Assembly (NCBI RefSeq): GCF_018070075.1
Contig: NZ_JAGPXE010000008.1
Span: 186,001 to 250,000 of the forward strand
Length of the DNA: 64,000 nucleotides
Direction: 5' to 3'
From: Saccharopolyspora endophytica
GTDB taxonomy: Bacteria; Actinomycetota; Actinomycetes; Mycobacteriales; Pseudonocardiaceae
This document shows positions 9,006 to 16,875 of this stretch, piece by piece; positions within the stretch are counted from its first letter, which is position 1; each line of letters starts with the position of its first letter. The notes under the pieces are model-generated. The model was not told the origin of the DNA. It did not search any database and worked only from the letters and a program-made list of their open reading frames with translations. The position numbers and the translations under genes were made by a program.

Positions 9006-10970
9006 TCAGCCGTTCGTGAACGCCGGATTCCGCACAGGAGAGCCCTGTCCGACCGGCGAGATCGGAAGCAGTTTTCGCCCGGTCGGGCCGACCTCGATGT
9101 CGGTGCCCATGGTCGGGCACACACCGCAGTCGAAGCACGGGGTCCACCGGCAGTCGTCCTGCTCGCGCGCCTCCAGGGCGTCCTGCCAGTCCGCCCAGAG
9201 CCACTCCTTGTCCAGGCCGGAGTCCAAGTGGTCCCACGGCAGGATCTCGTTCTCGGTGCGCTCGCGGGTGGTGAACCAGGCCAGGTCCACGCCGACCTCG
9301 GCGAGCTCGGCCTCGGCGCAGTCCACCCAGCGCTCGTAGGAGAAGTGCTCGTTCCAGCCGTCGAACCGGCCGCCCTCGCGCCACACCCGCTCGATGACCC
9401 GGCCGAGCCTGCGGTCACCGCGCGAGAGGAGTCCTTCGATCAGCGAGGGCTTGCCGTCGTGGTAGCGCATGCCGATGTTGCGACCCAGCGAGCGGTCGGT
9501 GTTGATCGCCTCGCGGAGCTTGCGCAGCCGGTCGTCGACGGTCTCCGGATCGGTCTGCGAGGCCCACTGGAACGGGGTGTGCGGCTTGGGCACGAACCCG
9601 CCGATGGAGATCGTGCACCGGATGTCCTTGCGCCCGGAGGCCGCGCGACCTGCGCGGATGACCTCCTTGGCCATCTCCGCGATCTGCAGGACGTCGGAGT
9701 CCTCCTCGGTGGGCAGACCGCACATGAAGTACAGCTTGACCTGCCGCCAGCCGTTGGCGAAAGCCGCCGAGACGGTGCGGATGAGGTCTTCCTCGGACAC
9801 CATCTTGTTGATCACCCGGCGGATCCGCTCGCTCCCGCCCTCCGGGGCGAAGGTGAGCCCGGAGCGGCGGCCGTTGCGGGACAGCTCGTTGGCCAGGTCG
9901 ATGTTGAACGCGTCGACCCGCGTCGACGGCAGCGACAGACCGGTGTTGGTGCCCTCGTAGCGGTCGGCCAGGCCCTTGGTGACCTCGGCGATCTCGGAGT
10001 GGTCGGCCGAGGACAGCGACAGCAGCCCGACCTCCTCGAACCCGGTGTTCTCCAGGCCGCGCTGCACCATCTCGCCGATGCCCTCGATCGAGCGCTCGCG
10101 CACCGGACGGGTGATCATCCCGGCCTGGCAGAAGCGGCAGCCCCGGGTGCAGCCGCGGAAGATCTCCACGCTCATCCGCTCGTGCACGCTCTCCGCGAGC
10201 GGGACCAGCGGCTGCTTCGGGTACGGCCAGTCGTCGAGCTCCATCGTGGTGCGCTTGAACACCCGGTAGGGCGCGCGCTCCTGGTTGGGCACGACCTCGG
10301 CGATCGCGCCGTCCTCGGCGTAGGAGACGTCGTAGAACTTGGGGATGTAGACGCCGCCGGACTCGGCCAGCCGCAGCAGCAGCTCGTCGCGGCCACCCGG
10401 GCGGCCCTCGGCCTTCCAGCGCCGGACGGCCTCGGTGATCTCCAGGACGGCTTCCTCGCCGTCACCCAGCACCGCCGCGTCGACGAAGTCGGCGATCGGC
10501 TCCGGGTTGAACGCGGCGTGACCACCGGCCAGCACGATCGGGTGGTCGTCCGTGCGGTCCACCGCGTGCAGCGGGATCCCGGCCAGGTCGAGCGCGCCGA
10601 GGAGGTTCGTGTAGCCGAGCTCGGTGGCGAAGCTGACGCCGAAGACGTCGAACTCGCCCACCGGGCGGTGCGCGTCCACGGTGAACTGCGGGATCTCGTG
10701 CTCGCGCATCAGCTCTTCGAGGTCCGGCCACACCGCGTAGGTGCGCTCGGCGAGCACGTCGGGCTGCTCGTTGAGGACCTCGTAGAGGATCTGAACACCC
10801 TGGTTGGGCAACCCGACCTCGTAGGCGTCGGGGTACATCAGGCACCACCGAACGGTGGCGTCCTCCCACGCCTTCACGGTCGAGTTGAGCTCGCCACCCA
10901 CGTACTGCACGGGCTTGGAAACCCGCGGCAGCAAGGGTTCCAACCTGTCGAAAACGGACTCCACAGCCAC
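9006..10970 (-). CDS. B12-binding-domain radical SAM protein (TIGR03960 family)
   Basis: This is a protein of about 654 residues. Its N-terminal B12-binding-like fold covers roughly residues 1-220. The radical SAM cluster motif FRGCTRGCRFCQAG (CxxxCxxC) follows near residue 270. The C-terminal part ends with further cysteines (CFDCGVCPTMG) that could bind metal. The family is widespread in actinobacteria beside DUF2344; the substrate is unproven. GTG at 10970 is chosen because the conserved reading VAVESVFDRLEPLLPRVSKP begins there. No good Shine-Dalgarno sequence is visible, so the start is tentative. It sits downstream of ndk and a dispersed repeat. Confidence 0.85.
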   Translation of the reverse strand: MAVESVFDRLEPLLPRVSKPVQYVGGELNSTVKAWEDATVRWCLMYPDAYEVGLPNQGVQILYEVLNEQPDVLAERTYAVWPDLEELMREHEIPQFTVDAHRPVGEFDVFGVSFATELGYTNLLGALDLAGIPLHAVDRTDDHPIVLAGGHAAFNPEPIADFVDAAVLGDGEEAVLEITEAVRRWKAEGRPGGRDELLLRLAESGGVYIPKFYDVSYAEDGAIAEVVPNQERAPYRVFKRTTMELDDWPYPKQPLVPLAESVHERMSVEIFRGCTRGCRFCQAGMITRPVRERSIEGIGEMVQRGLENTGFEEVGLLSLSSADHSEIAEVTKGLADRYEGTNTGLSLPSTRVDAFNIDLANELSRNGRRSGLTFAPEGGSERIRRVINKMVSEEDLIRTVSAAFANGWRQVKLYFMCGLPTEEDSDVLQIAEMAKEVIRAGRAASGRKDIRCTISIGGFVPKPHTPFQWASQTDPETVDDRLRKLREAINTDRSLGRNIGMRYHDGKPSLIEGLLSRGDRRLGRVIERVWREGGRFDGWNEHFSYERWVDCAEAELAEVGVDLAWFTTRERTENEILPWDHLDSGLDKEWLWADWQDALEAREQDDCRWTPCFDCGVCPTMGTDIEVGPTGRKLLPISPVGQGSPVRNPAFTNG

Positions 10971-11013
10971 GCGACCAGGGTAGAGGTCCCTCGACCGAGC
11001 GCCGAGCGGGGGC

Positions 11014-11042
11014 GTTTCAGCCGAGCGAGGCCCGGCTGAAAC
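11014..11042 (-). terminator. Hairpin between the repeat after ndk and the radical SAM gene
   Basis: GTTTCAGCCG (11014-11023) pairs with CGGCTGAAAC (11033-11042). Read on the minus strand it follows ndk and the dispersed repeat and precedes the next gene, so it probably terminates ndk transcripts. Confidence 0.6.
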
Positions 11043-11080
11043 CACCTCACAGCCATCTCAAGTCGCCTGTCGGAGCCAGT

Positions 11081-11251
11081 GCAAGAGGCGCAGCCGCGAG
11101 GCGTGGGAACCACCCTCGCGACCTGCACCGCCGCGGGTTCTGACACGTCTTCCGGCGAGTACGCCGCGACGCCGTGCATTGGCATGCATCAGGAGCGGCG
11201 CACGGAGTCCAGAAGGCGTGTCAGGTTCCGCCACCCGCACCGCCCGGCAAG
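11081..11251 (-). repeat. Dispersed 3'-region repeat, copy 1 (full length)
   Basis: This element of about 171 bp recurs at 25571-25738 and 59275-59405. It begins 14 bases after the ndk stop. Its core forms two nested helices: outer TGACACG/CGTGTCA with a CTTC/GAAG extension, and inner TGCAT/ATGCA closing the loop TGGC. Between copies the paired bases change together. It also contains imperfect ends related as GAACC/GGTTC. It is assigned to the minus strand only because every copy follows a minus-strand stop codon. Confidence 0.85.
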
Positions 11252-11265
11252 ACGACCACCGATGA

Positions 11266-11676
11266 TCAGAGCTCGGGGAACCAGAGCTTGAGCTCTCGGG
11301 CTGCGGATTCCGTGGAGTCCGAGCCGTGGACCAGGTTGTACTGGACCTCGAGGCCGAAGTCGCCGCGGATGGAACCCGGGGCGGCCTTGTCGACCGGGTC
11401 GGTGCCGCCGGCCAGCTGGCGGAAGGCCGCGATGGCCTTCGGGCCCTCGACGCAGGCCGCCACGACCGGGCCACCGGTGATGAACTCGATCAGGCTCTCG
11501 AAGAACGGCTTGCCGTCGTGCTCGGCGTAGTGCTGCTCGGCGAGCTGGCGGTCGACGTTCTTGAGCTCCAGCGCGACCAGCTTCAGGCCCTTGCGCTCGA
11601 TCCGGCTGATCACCTCGCCGACGAGGCCACGCTCGACGCCGTCGGGCTTGACCAGCACCAGAGTGCGCTCGCTCAC
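11266..11676 (-). CDS. ndk: Nucleoside diphosphate kinase
   Basis: This 136-residue cytosolic enzyme transfers the gamma-phosphate of ATP to NDPs through a phosphohistidine. It shows the standard start [20 protein letters not shown] and the active-site sequence NLVHGSDS with the catalytic His. Length matches the bacterial family. GTG at 11676 is preceded by AGGAGAG about 6 bases away; an upstream in-frame GTG at 11691 would add five unconserved residues. Downstream come the dispersed repeat and a hairpin. Upstream is a 24-bp-period dyad array and then phoD on the same strand. Confidence 0.97.
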   Translation of the reverse strand: MSERTLVLVKPDGVERGLVGEVISRIERKGLKLVALELKNVDRQLAEQHYAEHDGKPFFESLIEFITGGPVVAACVEGPKAIAAFRQLAGGTDPVDKAAPGSIRGDFGLEVQYNLVHGSDSTESAARELKLWFPEL

Positions 11677-11802
11677 GTTCTCTCTCCTCACATCACGGTT
11701 GCGCCAGGCGCGACATCCCAGCGCCCGATTTGACCGTCAGCGTATCGACGCAGGTGAACCCACCTCTCCCGGGGCCCAAAACGATCACACCTCGGGCGGT
11801 CC

Positions 11803-11898
11803 CCCCGATTTCAACGGAAACCAGATCCCCGACTTCCACTGAAATCCGGTCGCCGAGTTCCACTGAAATCGGGGGGTCGACTTCCGCGAAAACCGGGG
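11803..11898. repeat. Four tandem 24-bp dyad units (array A)
   Basis: The GA of each unit lies at 11807, 11831, 11855 and 11879, an exact 24-bp period. Units vary around CCGANTTC-4 nt-GAANTCGG, each an imperfect dyad; the third unit is the most symmetric. The array fills the gap between the phoD stop (11909) and ndk. Arrays with the same plan but different bases lie at 14721-14891 and 23001-23124. Confidence 0.85.
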
Positions 11899-11908
11899 TG
11901 GGTGCGGC

Positions 11909-13441
11909 TCAGGGCTGGGGGTTGAGGGTTTTGGTCCAGAGGGCCTGGCCCTGCTGGTCTCGGATGTCGACGGTGAGTTGGCCGGTGGCTCCGTCGATGT
12001 TGACCTCGCCGAAGTGCTGGAATCCCTCCATCGGGGACGCGCCCTGGCGGGTGGGGGCGCTGACGAAGGCGACCTCCGGGCCGAAGGTGGGGTCCATGTC
12101 GCTGGGACCGAAGGCACCCGCGTTGAGCGGGCCCGCGACGAACTCCCAGAACTCGTCGAAGCCGGTGAACGCCGCGCGCTCCGGCGAGTAGTTGATCGCC
12201 GCCGAGTAGTGCACGTCGGCGGTCAGCCAGACGACGTTGCGCACCTGGCGGCGGCTGATCTCCTGCAGCACCCGCGCCAGCTCGGACTCGCGGCCGTTGG
12301 GGACTCCCGGCTGTCCGTTGGCGACGCCCTCGATCTTGTCGCCGTCGGGGACGATGATGCCGATCGGCATGTCCGAGGCGATGACCTTCCAGGTCGCGCG
12401 GGACGCCGTCAGCTCGCGGACCAGCCAGCGGGCCTGCTCCTCGCCGAGGATGCTCTCCGGCTCCGTCCCCGCGGAGTTCGCGTCGCGGTAGCTGCGCATG
12501 TCCAGCACGAACACGTCCAGCAGCGGACCGTGCGAGACCTTCCGGTACACGCGGCCGTCGACGGCGTCCTGCCTGCGGATCGGCTGCCACTCGTGGAACG
12601 CCTGGAACGCGCGCTGCGCCAGCACGTCCACGCGCTTCTCGGTGTAGGCGTCGTTGTCCAGGATTTCGCCCGGGTACCAGTTGTTGGTGACCTCGTGATC
12701 GTCCCACTGGATCAGCTGCGGGACGTCGGCCGCGAACGCGCGCACGTTCTCGTCGAGCAGGTTGTAGGCGAACTGGCCGCGGTACTCGGCGAGGGTTTCG
12801 GCGACCTTCGACTTCTCCGGGGTGACGACGTTGCGCCAGACCCGGCCGTCGGGCAGCGTCACCGACTCCTTCACCGGCCCGTCGGCGTAGACCGTGTCAC
12901 CGCTGTGCAGGAAGAAGTCGGGGCGGCGGTCGGCCATCGCGCGGTAGATCGTCATGCCGCCGATGTCGGGGTTGATGCCCCAGCCCTGGCCCACCACGTC
13001 ACCCGACCACAGGAACCGCACGTCGCTGCGGTCCTGCGGCACCGTGCGGAAGGTGCCGGTCAGGCCCTCGCTGGCGACCCGGCCGTCGAGGTCCTCGGCC
13101 GTGACCCGGTAGTGCACCTCGCGGCCCGCCGGGATTCCGGTGAGCCGCAGCTCACCGGTGCCGTCGGTGTCGGGCGTCAGGTCCGGGCCGGGGATGCGCA
13201 GCGCGTCGCGGAAGTCCTCGCGCGCGGAGATCTCGACGAACATGCGGGACGGGCGGTCGGCCCGGGTCCACACCACGGCGCCGTCCGGGCGCGGGTCGCC
13301 GAGCTGCACGCCGTGGGTCAGCACGGGGCGGCCGGACCGCGCGAAGGCGGTGCCCGGGAGCAGCGCGCCGGCCGCGAGCAGACCGGCACCGGTGGCACCG
13401 CGGCGCAGCAGCTCGCGGCGAGTCAGGTTCTCGGGGGTCAT
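11909..13441 (-). CDS. phoD: Alkaline phosphatase D (PhoD), Tat-exported
   Basis: This 510-residue secreted phosphodi/monoesterase is used to scavenge phosphate. The N-terminus has a Tat signal (LTRRELLRRGATGAGLLAAGA) followed by a small-residue cleavage zone ending near AFARS. A fibronectin-like N-domain follows, then the PhoD metallophosphatase core with FLHSGDTVYADG, QWDDHEVTNNWYPG and WLTADVHYSAA, which supply the family's Asp/His/Asn metal ligands. Start ATG 13441 puts the twin arginines near residue 8; further upstream codons would extend beyond the signal. A PHO-box-like direct repeat lies about 43-63 bases upstream. It is divergent from the alcohol dehydrogenase gene. Confidence 0.95.
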   Translation of the reverse strand: MTPENLTRRELLRRGATGAGLLAAGALLPGTAFARSGRPVLTHGVQLGDPRPDGAVVWTRADRPSRMFVEISAREDFRDALRIPGPDLTPDTDGTGELRLTGIPAGREVHYRVTAEDLDGRVASEGLTGTFRTVPQDRSDVRFLWSGDVVGQGWGINPDIGGMTIYRAMADRRPDFFLHSGDTVYADGPVKESVTLPDGRVWRNVVTPEKSKVAETLAEYRGQFAYNLLDENVRAFAADVPQLIQWDDHEVTNNWYPGEILDNDAYTEKRVDVLAQRAFQAFHEWQPIRRQDAVDGRVYRKVSHGPLLDVFVLDMRSYRDANSAGTEPESILGEEQARWLVRELTASRATWKVIASDMPIGIIVPDGDKIEGVANGQPGVPNGRESELARVLQEISRRQVRNVVWLTADVHYSAAINYSPERAAFTGFDEFWEFVAGPLNAGAFGPSDMDPTFGPEVAFVSAPTRQGASPMEGFQHFGEVNIDGATGQLTVDIRDQQGQALWTKTLNPQP

Positions 13442-13483
13442 GGTCCCGGTTCTAATCGGGCGAGGCCGCGCCACGATCACCAC

Positions 13484-13504
13484 AGGTGAACGGGCAGGTG
13501 AAAC
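13484..13504 (-). promoter_or_regulatory. PHO-box-like direct repeat upstream of phoD
   Basis: On the minus strand TTCACCTG occurs twice, 12 bases apart, inside GTTTCACCTG...GTTCACCTG. Streptomyces PhoP binds GTTCACC-type units spaced by 11 bp. The match upstream of a classical Pho-regulon gene is suggestive, though the spacing is one base longer than canonical. Confidence 0.5.
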
Positions 13505-13606
13505 TTCGGTGTTCAATCGCCGCACCGCGCGGACCCTGGTGCGAGTCCGGTCGGACCGCTAGCTTCACGGCCGAACCGACTGGCCGCTGGAGACGAGGAG
13601 GTCCCG

Positions 13607-14707
13607 ATGCGCGCCGCCGTGCACACCGCCGCCAACGAGCCGCTGCGGATCGAGCAGCTGGACGATCCGACGCCGAAGGCCGGTGAGGTCGCCATCGACG
13701 TGCGCTCCTGCGGCGCCTGCCACAGCGACCTGCACGTGATCAAGGGCGAGCTGCCGTTCCCCACGCCCGCCGTGCTGGGCCACGAGGTCGCCGGGGTGGT
13801 CTCCGAACTGGGTCCCGGCGTCAGCGGGCTGTCGGTGGGCGACCCGGTCGTGACCAGCTTCATCATGCCGTGCGGGCAGTGCGGGCAGTGCTCGCGCGGC
13901 AACGAGGAGATCTGCGAGCGGTTCTTCCGGTTCAACCGGGGCCAGGGCAAGCTCTACGACGACGACACCCGGCTGCACCGGCCCGGCGGCGAGCCCGTCT
14001 GGATGTACTCCCAGGGCGGGATGGCCGAGCGCTGCGTGACCCCGGTGACCTCGGTGTACCGGGTGCCGGACGGTGTCGAGCTGGCGGACGTGGCCTCGGT
14101 CGGGTGCTCGACGATGACGGCCTACGGCGCGCTGCGGCACGCGGCGAACGTGCAGGTCGGCGACACCGTGGCGGTGGTCGCGGCGGGCGGGGTCGGATCG
14201 GCGCTGATCCAGCTGGCCTCGATCTTCGGCGCGTCGACGATCATCGCGGTCGACATCAACGAGGACAAGCTCGAAGGCGCCCGGCGGCTGGGTGCCACGC
14301 ACACGGTGAACTCGTCCGAAGTGGACGCTCCCGCGGTGATCCGCGAGCTGACCGGCGGGCGCGGCGTGGACGTCGCCTTCGAGGCGCTGGGCGCGATCCC
14401 GACGTTCAACGTGGCCAGGGACTCGGTCGTCGAAGGCGGCCAGGTCGTGGTCGTCGGCATCGCCGCTCGGGGCACGACCGGCGAGTTCGACCTCGCCACG
14501 ATCGCCCGGCGCAAGCTCCAGATCAAGGGCTCCTACGGCGCCAAACCCCGCCGGGACATGCCGGTCCTGCTCGACCTGGTGGCCCGGGGCCAGCTCCGCC
14601 CGCAGGACGCCATCAGCCGCCGCTACCCCTTCGAGGAGGTCCAGAAGGCCTTCGACGCCCTCAACCGCGGCGAGATCCTCGGCCGAGCGGTCGTCGACCT
14701 CACCTGA
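13607..14707 (+). CDS. Zinc-dependent alcohol dehydrogenase (MDR superfamily)
   Basis: This 366-residue NAD(P)-dependent oxidoreductase has a catalytic zinc site with Cys in SCGACHSDLH and the GHE of VLGHEVAGVV. The structural zinc cluster CGQCGQCSRGNEEIC covers about residues 88-105. The Rossmann motif is AAGGVGSALIQLA (near residue 195), followed by an acidic residue in VDINEDK that favours NAD. All key residues are present. ATG 13607 has GAGGAGG 5 bases upstream. The substrate is unknown; a broad primary alcohol or aldehyde role is likely. It ends facing the DUF4233 gene, with array B in between. Confidence 0.92.
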   Translation: MRAAVHTAANEPLRIEQLDDPTPKAGEVAIDVRSCGACHSDLHVIKGELPFPTPAVLGHEVAGVVSELGPGVSGLSVGDPVVTSFIMPCGQCGQCSRGNEEICERFFRFNRGQGKLYDDDTRLHRPGGEPVWMYSQGGMAERCVTPVTSVYRVPDGVELADVASVGCSTMTAYGALRHAANVQVGDTVAVVAAGGVGSALIQLASIFGASTIIAVDINEDKLEGARRLGATHTVNSSEVDAPAVIRELTGGRGVDVAFEALGAIPTFNVARDSVVEGGQVVVVGIAARGTTGEFDLATIARRKLQIKGSYGAKPRRDMPVLLDLVARGQLRPQDAISRRYPFEEVQKAFDALNRGEILGRAVVDLT

Positions 14708-14720
14708 GCGAGCGGCCCCC

Positions 14721-14891
14721 GTCGAACTTCGCGAGAAATTCAAAGCCACAAGTTCACACCCGAATTTCGCGAGAATTTCGACCCCTCCCCCGCACCCGGG
14801 CGTGTAGCCCCTGGTCAGGAAGGTGGGGTGTCGAATTTCGCGCGAAATTCGAGGCCGGAAGTTTGGGGTCGAAATTCTCGCGAAATTCGGC
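14721..14891. repeat. Composite dyad repeat (array B)
   Basis: Four GAATTTCGCG-like dyads form two pairs, each pair spaced 38 bp (CGAA at 14723/14761 and 14832/14870). The third is a perfect 22-bp palindrome (14831-14852). Bases 14760-14785 are an exact 26-base inverted copy of 14865-14890. The array lies in the convergent gap between the dehydrogenase and DUF4233 genes and could fold into a long hairpin in either transcript. Confidence 0.85.
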
Positions 14892-14919
14892 GGGGAGCTC
14901 GTTGTCGCAGGTGGGAGGG

Positions 14920-15384
14920 CTAGTCGGTGCCCTCGGGGTGGCCCGGTGGGTGGCCGAGCTGGTCGTAGAGCTGGCCTTCGCGCATGCGCTTGGCGATGTC
15001 CTTGCGCAGGTGCAGGACGTAGGCCCAGATCAGGGCGAAGATCGCGCCCATGATGCCGATCGACGGGTGGATGAACGCGCAGAGGATCATCGCCGCCTGC
15101 AGGGCGAGGGCGAAGCCCAGGCCCCACGGGCGGCGCTGCACGAAGGCCGCCACCAGCATCAGCACCGACAGCACGATGACGATCACGAAGCCGGCGCTGG
15201 AGACCCCGCCGCCGAACTTCCACACCACCGGCAGCGCCAGCAGGAACGTGATGAACTCCAGCGCCAGCGTGGCCGCCATGATGCCGCGCAGACCCTTCCA
15301 CGGGTCGCGCACGCCCTCCGGCGGCTCCGGCAGGCCCTTCTCGGGCTGGGACTCCTCGGCCACGACCGCTCCCGTCTCGCTCAC
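14920..15384 (-). CDS. DUF4233 membrane protein
   Basis: This 154-residue protein has a short charged N-terminus, then about four hydrophobic segments (ATLALEFITFLLALPVVW; FVIVIVLSVLMLVAAFV; LALQAAMILCAFI; IGIMGAIFALIWAYVL) and a polar tail. DUF4233 proteins are found almost always directly after folC in actinobacteria, as here: its GTG overlaps the folC stop by 4 bases (GTGA), implying translational coupling. Function is unknown; the linkage suggests a role tied to folate polyglutamylation or to the membrane. Confidence 0.88.
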   Translation of the reverse strand: MSETGAVVAEESQPEKGLPEPPEGVRDPWKGLRGIMAATLALEFITFLLALPVVWKFGGGVSSAGFVIVIVLSVLMLVAAFVQRRPWGLGFALALQAAMILCAFIHPSIGIMGAIFALIWAYVLHLRKDIAKRMREGQLYDQLGHPPGHPEGTD

Positions 15385-16748
15385 GCGGGCTCCTTGCCGA
15401 ACAGGGCGCGGGCCTCTCCCGCGGTCACCACGGACCCGGTGATCACCACACCGCCGCCGGACACCGACTCACCGGGATCGTCGGTCTCCTCGGCCAGCTG
15501 GATCGCCTGCTCGACCGCGTTGTCCAACCGGGGCTCGACCATGATCCGGTCCTGCCCGAAGATGTCCAGCGCGATCCCGGCCAGCTCGTCCGGGTCCAGC
15601 GAGCGCGGCGAGGAGTTGCGGGTCAGCACCAGCTCCTCCACCACCGGCTCCAGCTCGGCCAGGATGCCGCGCGCGTCCTTGTCGCCCAGCACGCCCACCA
15701 CAGCGACCAGCTTGCGGAAGGAGAACTCCGAGCTCAGCGCGTCGGCCAGGGCGCGGGTGCCGTGCGGGTTGTGGGCGGCGTCGACCAGCACCGTCGGTGC
15801 CGCGCGCACGCGCTCCAGCCTGCCGGGCACGATGACCGAGGCGAACGCCGAGCGGATCCGCTCCACGTCCAGCTGCCGTTCCGCGCCCGCGCCGAAGAAC
15901 GCCTCGACGGCCGCCAGCGCCAGTGCCGCGTTGCGGGCCTGGTGCTCGCCGTGCAGCGGCAGGAAGATCTCGTCGTAGACACCGCCGAGGCCCTGCAGCT
16001 TCAGCAGCTGGCCGCCGACCGCGACGGTCCGCTCCAACACGCCGAACTCCTGGCCTTCGCGCGCCACGGTCGCGTCGACCTCGGCGATCCGGTTCATGAT
16101 CTCCTGCTGCGCCTCGGCGGGCTGGGAGGCCATGACCACGATGGACTCGGGCTTGATGATCCCGGCCTTCTCGCGGGCGATCCCGGCGAGGTCGGTGCCG
16201 AGGTACTCGGCGTGGTCCAGCGCGACGGGGCAGATCACCGCGACCTTGGCGTCGGCGACGTTGGTGGCGTCCCAGCTGCCGCCGAGCCCGACCTCGACGA
16301 CCCCGGCGTCGACCGGGGCGTCGGCGAACGCGGCGAACGCCATGCCGGTGAGCACCTCGAACTTGCTCATCTTGACGTCGCTTTGGGAGTCCACGATGGA
16401 CACGTACGGCGCCACGTCGCGGTACGCCTCGACGTAGCCGGCCGGGCTGATCGGAGCGCCGTCGACGCCGATGCGCTCGGTGGCCAGCTGCAGGTGCGGA
16501 CTGGTGTAGCGGCCGGTGCGCAGTTCGAGCCCGGTCAGCAGGGCGTCGACGATGCGCGTCGTGGACGACTTGCCGTTGGTGCCCGCGATGTGCACGACCG
16601 GATAGCTGCGCTGCGGCTCGGCGAGCAGATCGGTGAGCGCGCGGATGCGATCCAGCGACGGCTCGATCTTGGTCTCCGGCCAGCGTTCGTTGAGCTCGGC
16701 CTCCACCACGCGCAGCTCGTGCAACGCGGCGGGATCCATGCCGGTCAA
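15381..16748 (-). CDS. folC: Bifunctional dihydrofolate/folylpolyglutamate synthase
   Basis: This cytosolic ATP-dependent ligase of about 455 residues adds glutamate to dihydropteroate and to tetrahydrofolate. Seen are the Mur-ligase-type P-loop HIAGTNGKSSTTRIVDALL (near residue 55), the YTSPHL loop, and GVVEVGLGGSWDATN with the metal-binding Glu. The C-terminal domain carries VLVDAAHNPHGTRAL. Length fits the family. The start is TTG at 16748, with GGGGAG 8 bases upstream; ATG at 16739 is an alternative but lies too far from that site. It is the first gene of the folC-DUF4233 unit, downstream of valS. Confidence 0.95.
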   Translation of the reverse strand: MTGMDPAALHELRVVEAELNERWPETKIEPSLDRIRALTDLLAEPQRSYPVVHIAGTNGKSSTTRIVDALLTGLELRTGRYTSPHLQLATERIGVDGAPISPAGYVEAYRDVAPYVSIVDSQSDVKMSKFEVLTGMAFAAFADAPVDAGVVEVGLGGSWDATNVADAKVAVICPVALDHAEYLGTDLAGIAREKAGIIKPESIVVMASQPAEAQQEIMNRIAEVDATVAREGQEFGVLERTVAVGGQLLKLQGLGGVYDEIFLPLHGEHQARNAALALAAVEAFFGAGAERQLDVERIRSAFASVIVPGRLERVRAAPTVLVDAAHNPHGTRALADALSSEFSFRKLVAVVGVLGDKDARGILAELEPVVEELVLTRNSSPRSLDPDELAGIALDIFGQDRIMVEPRLDNAVEQAIQLAEETDDPGESVSGGGVVITGSVVTAGEARALFGKEPA

Positions 16749-16837
16749 GTGCCCACTCCCCTACCAACGACGAAAATGCCGAGGTTGAAGTCTACGTCTT
16801 CCCTGGTGGACGACCGCCCAGGCCCGCTGGACGCGAA

Positions 16838-16864
16838 AAGGGGCCCTCGCCAGGAGGGCCCCTT
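16838..16864 (-). terminator. Intrinsic terminator of valS
   Basis: An 11-bp perfect stem (16838-16848 with 16854-16864) lies 12 bases after the valS stop. On the minus strand it is followed directly by TTTT. Confidence 0.9.
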
Positions 16865-16875
16865 CCCGATGCGCG

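Noticed and set aside
11058..11265. Conserved minus-strand peptide PLLMHANARRRGVLAGRRV in the dispersed repeats as a small gene
   Set aside because: The paired base changes in copy 2 alter two residues at once (H to Y, A to T) while preserving the helix, so selection acts on base pairing, not on the peptide. No start or ribosome site is shared.
11803..11898. CRISPR array from the 24-bp repeats (also 23001-23124)
   Set aside because: Units are adjacent, diverged and self-complementary, with no spacer sequences.
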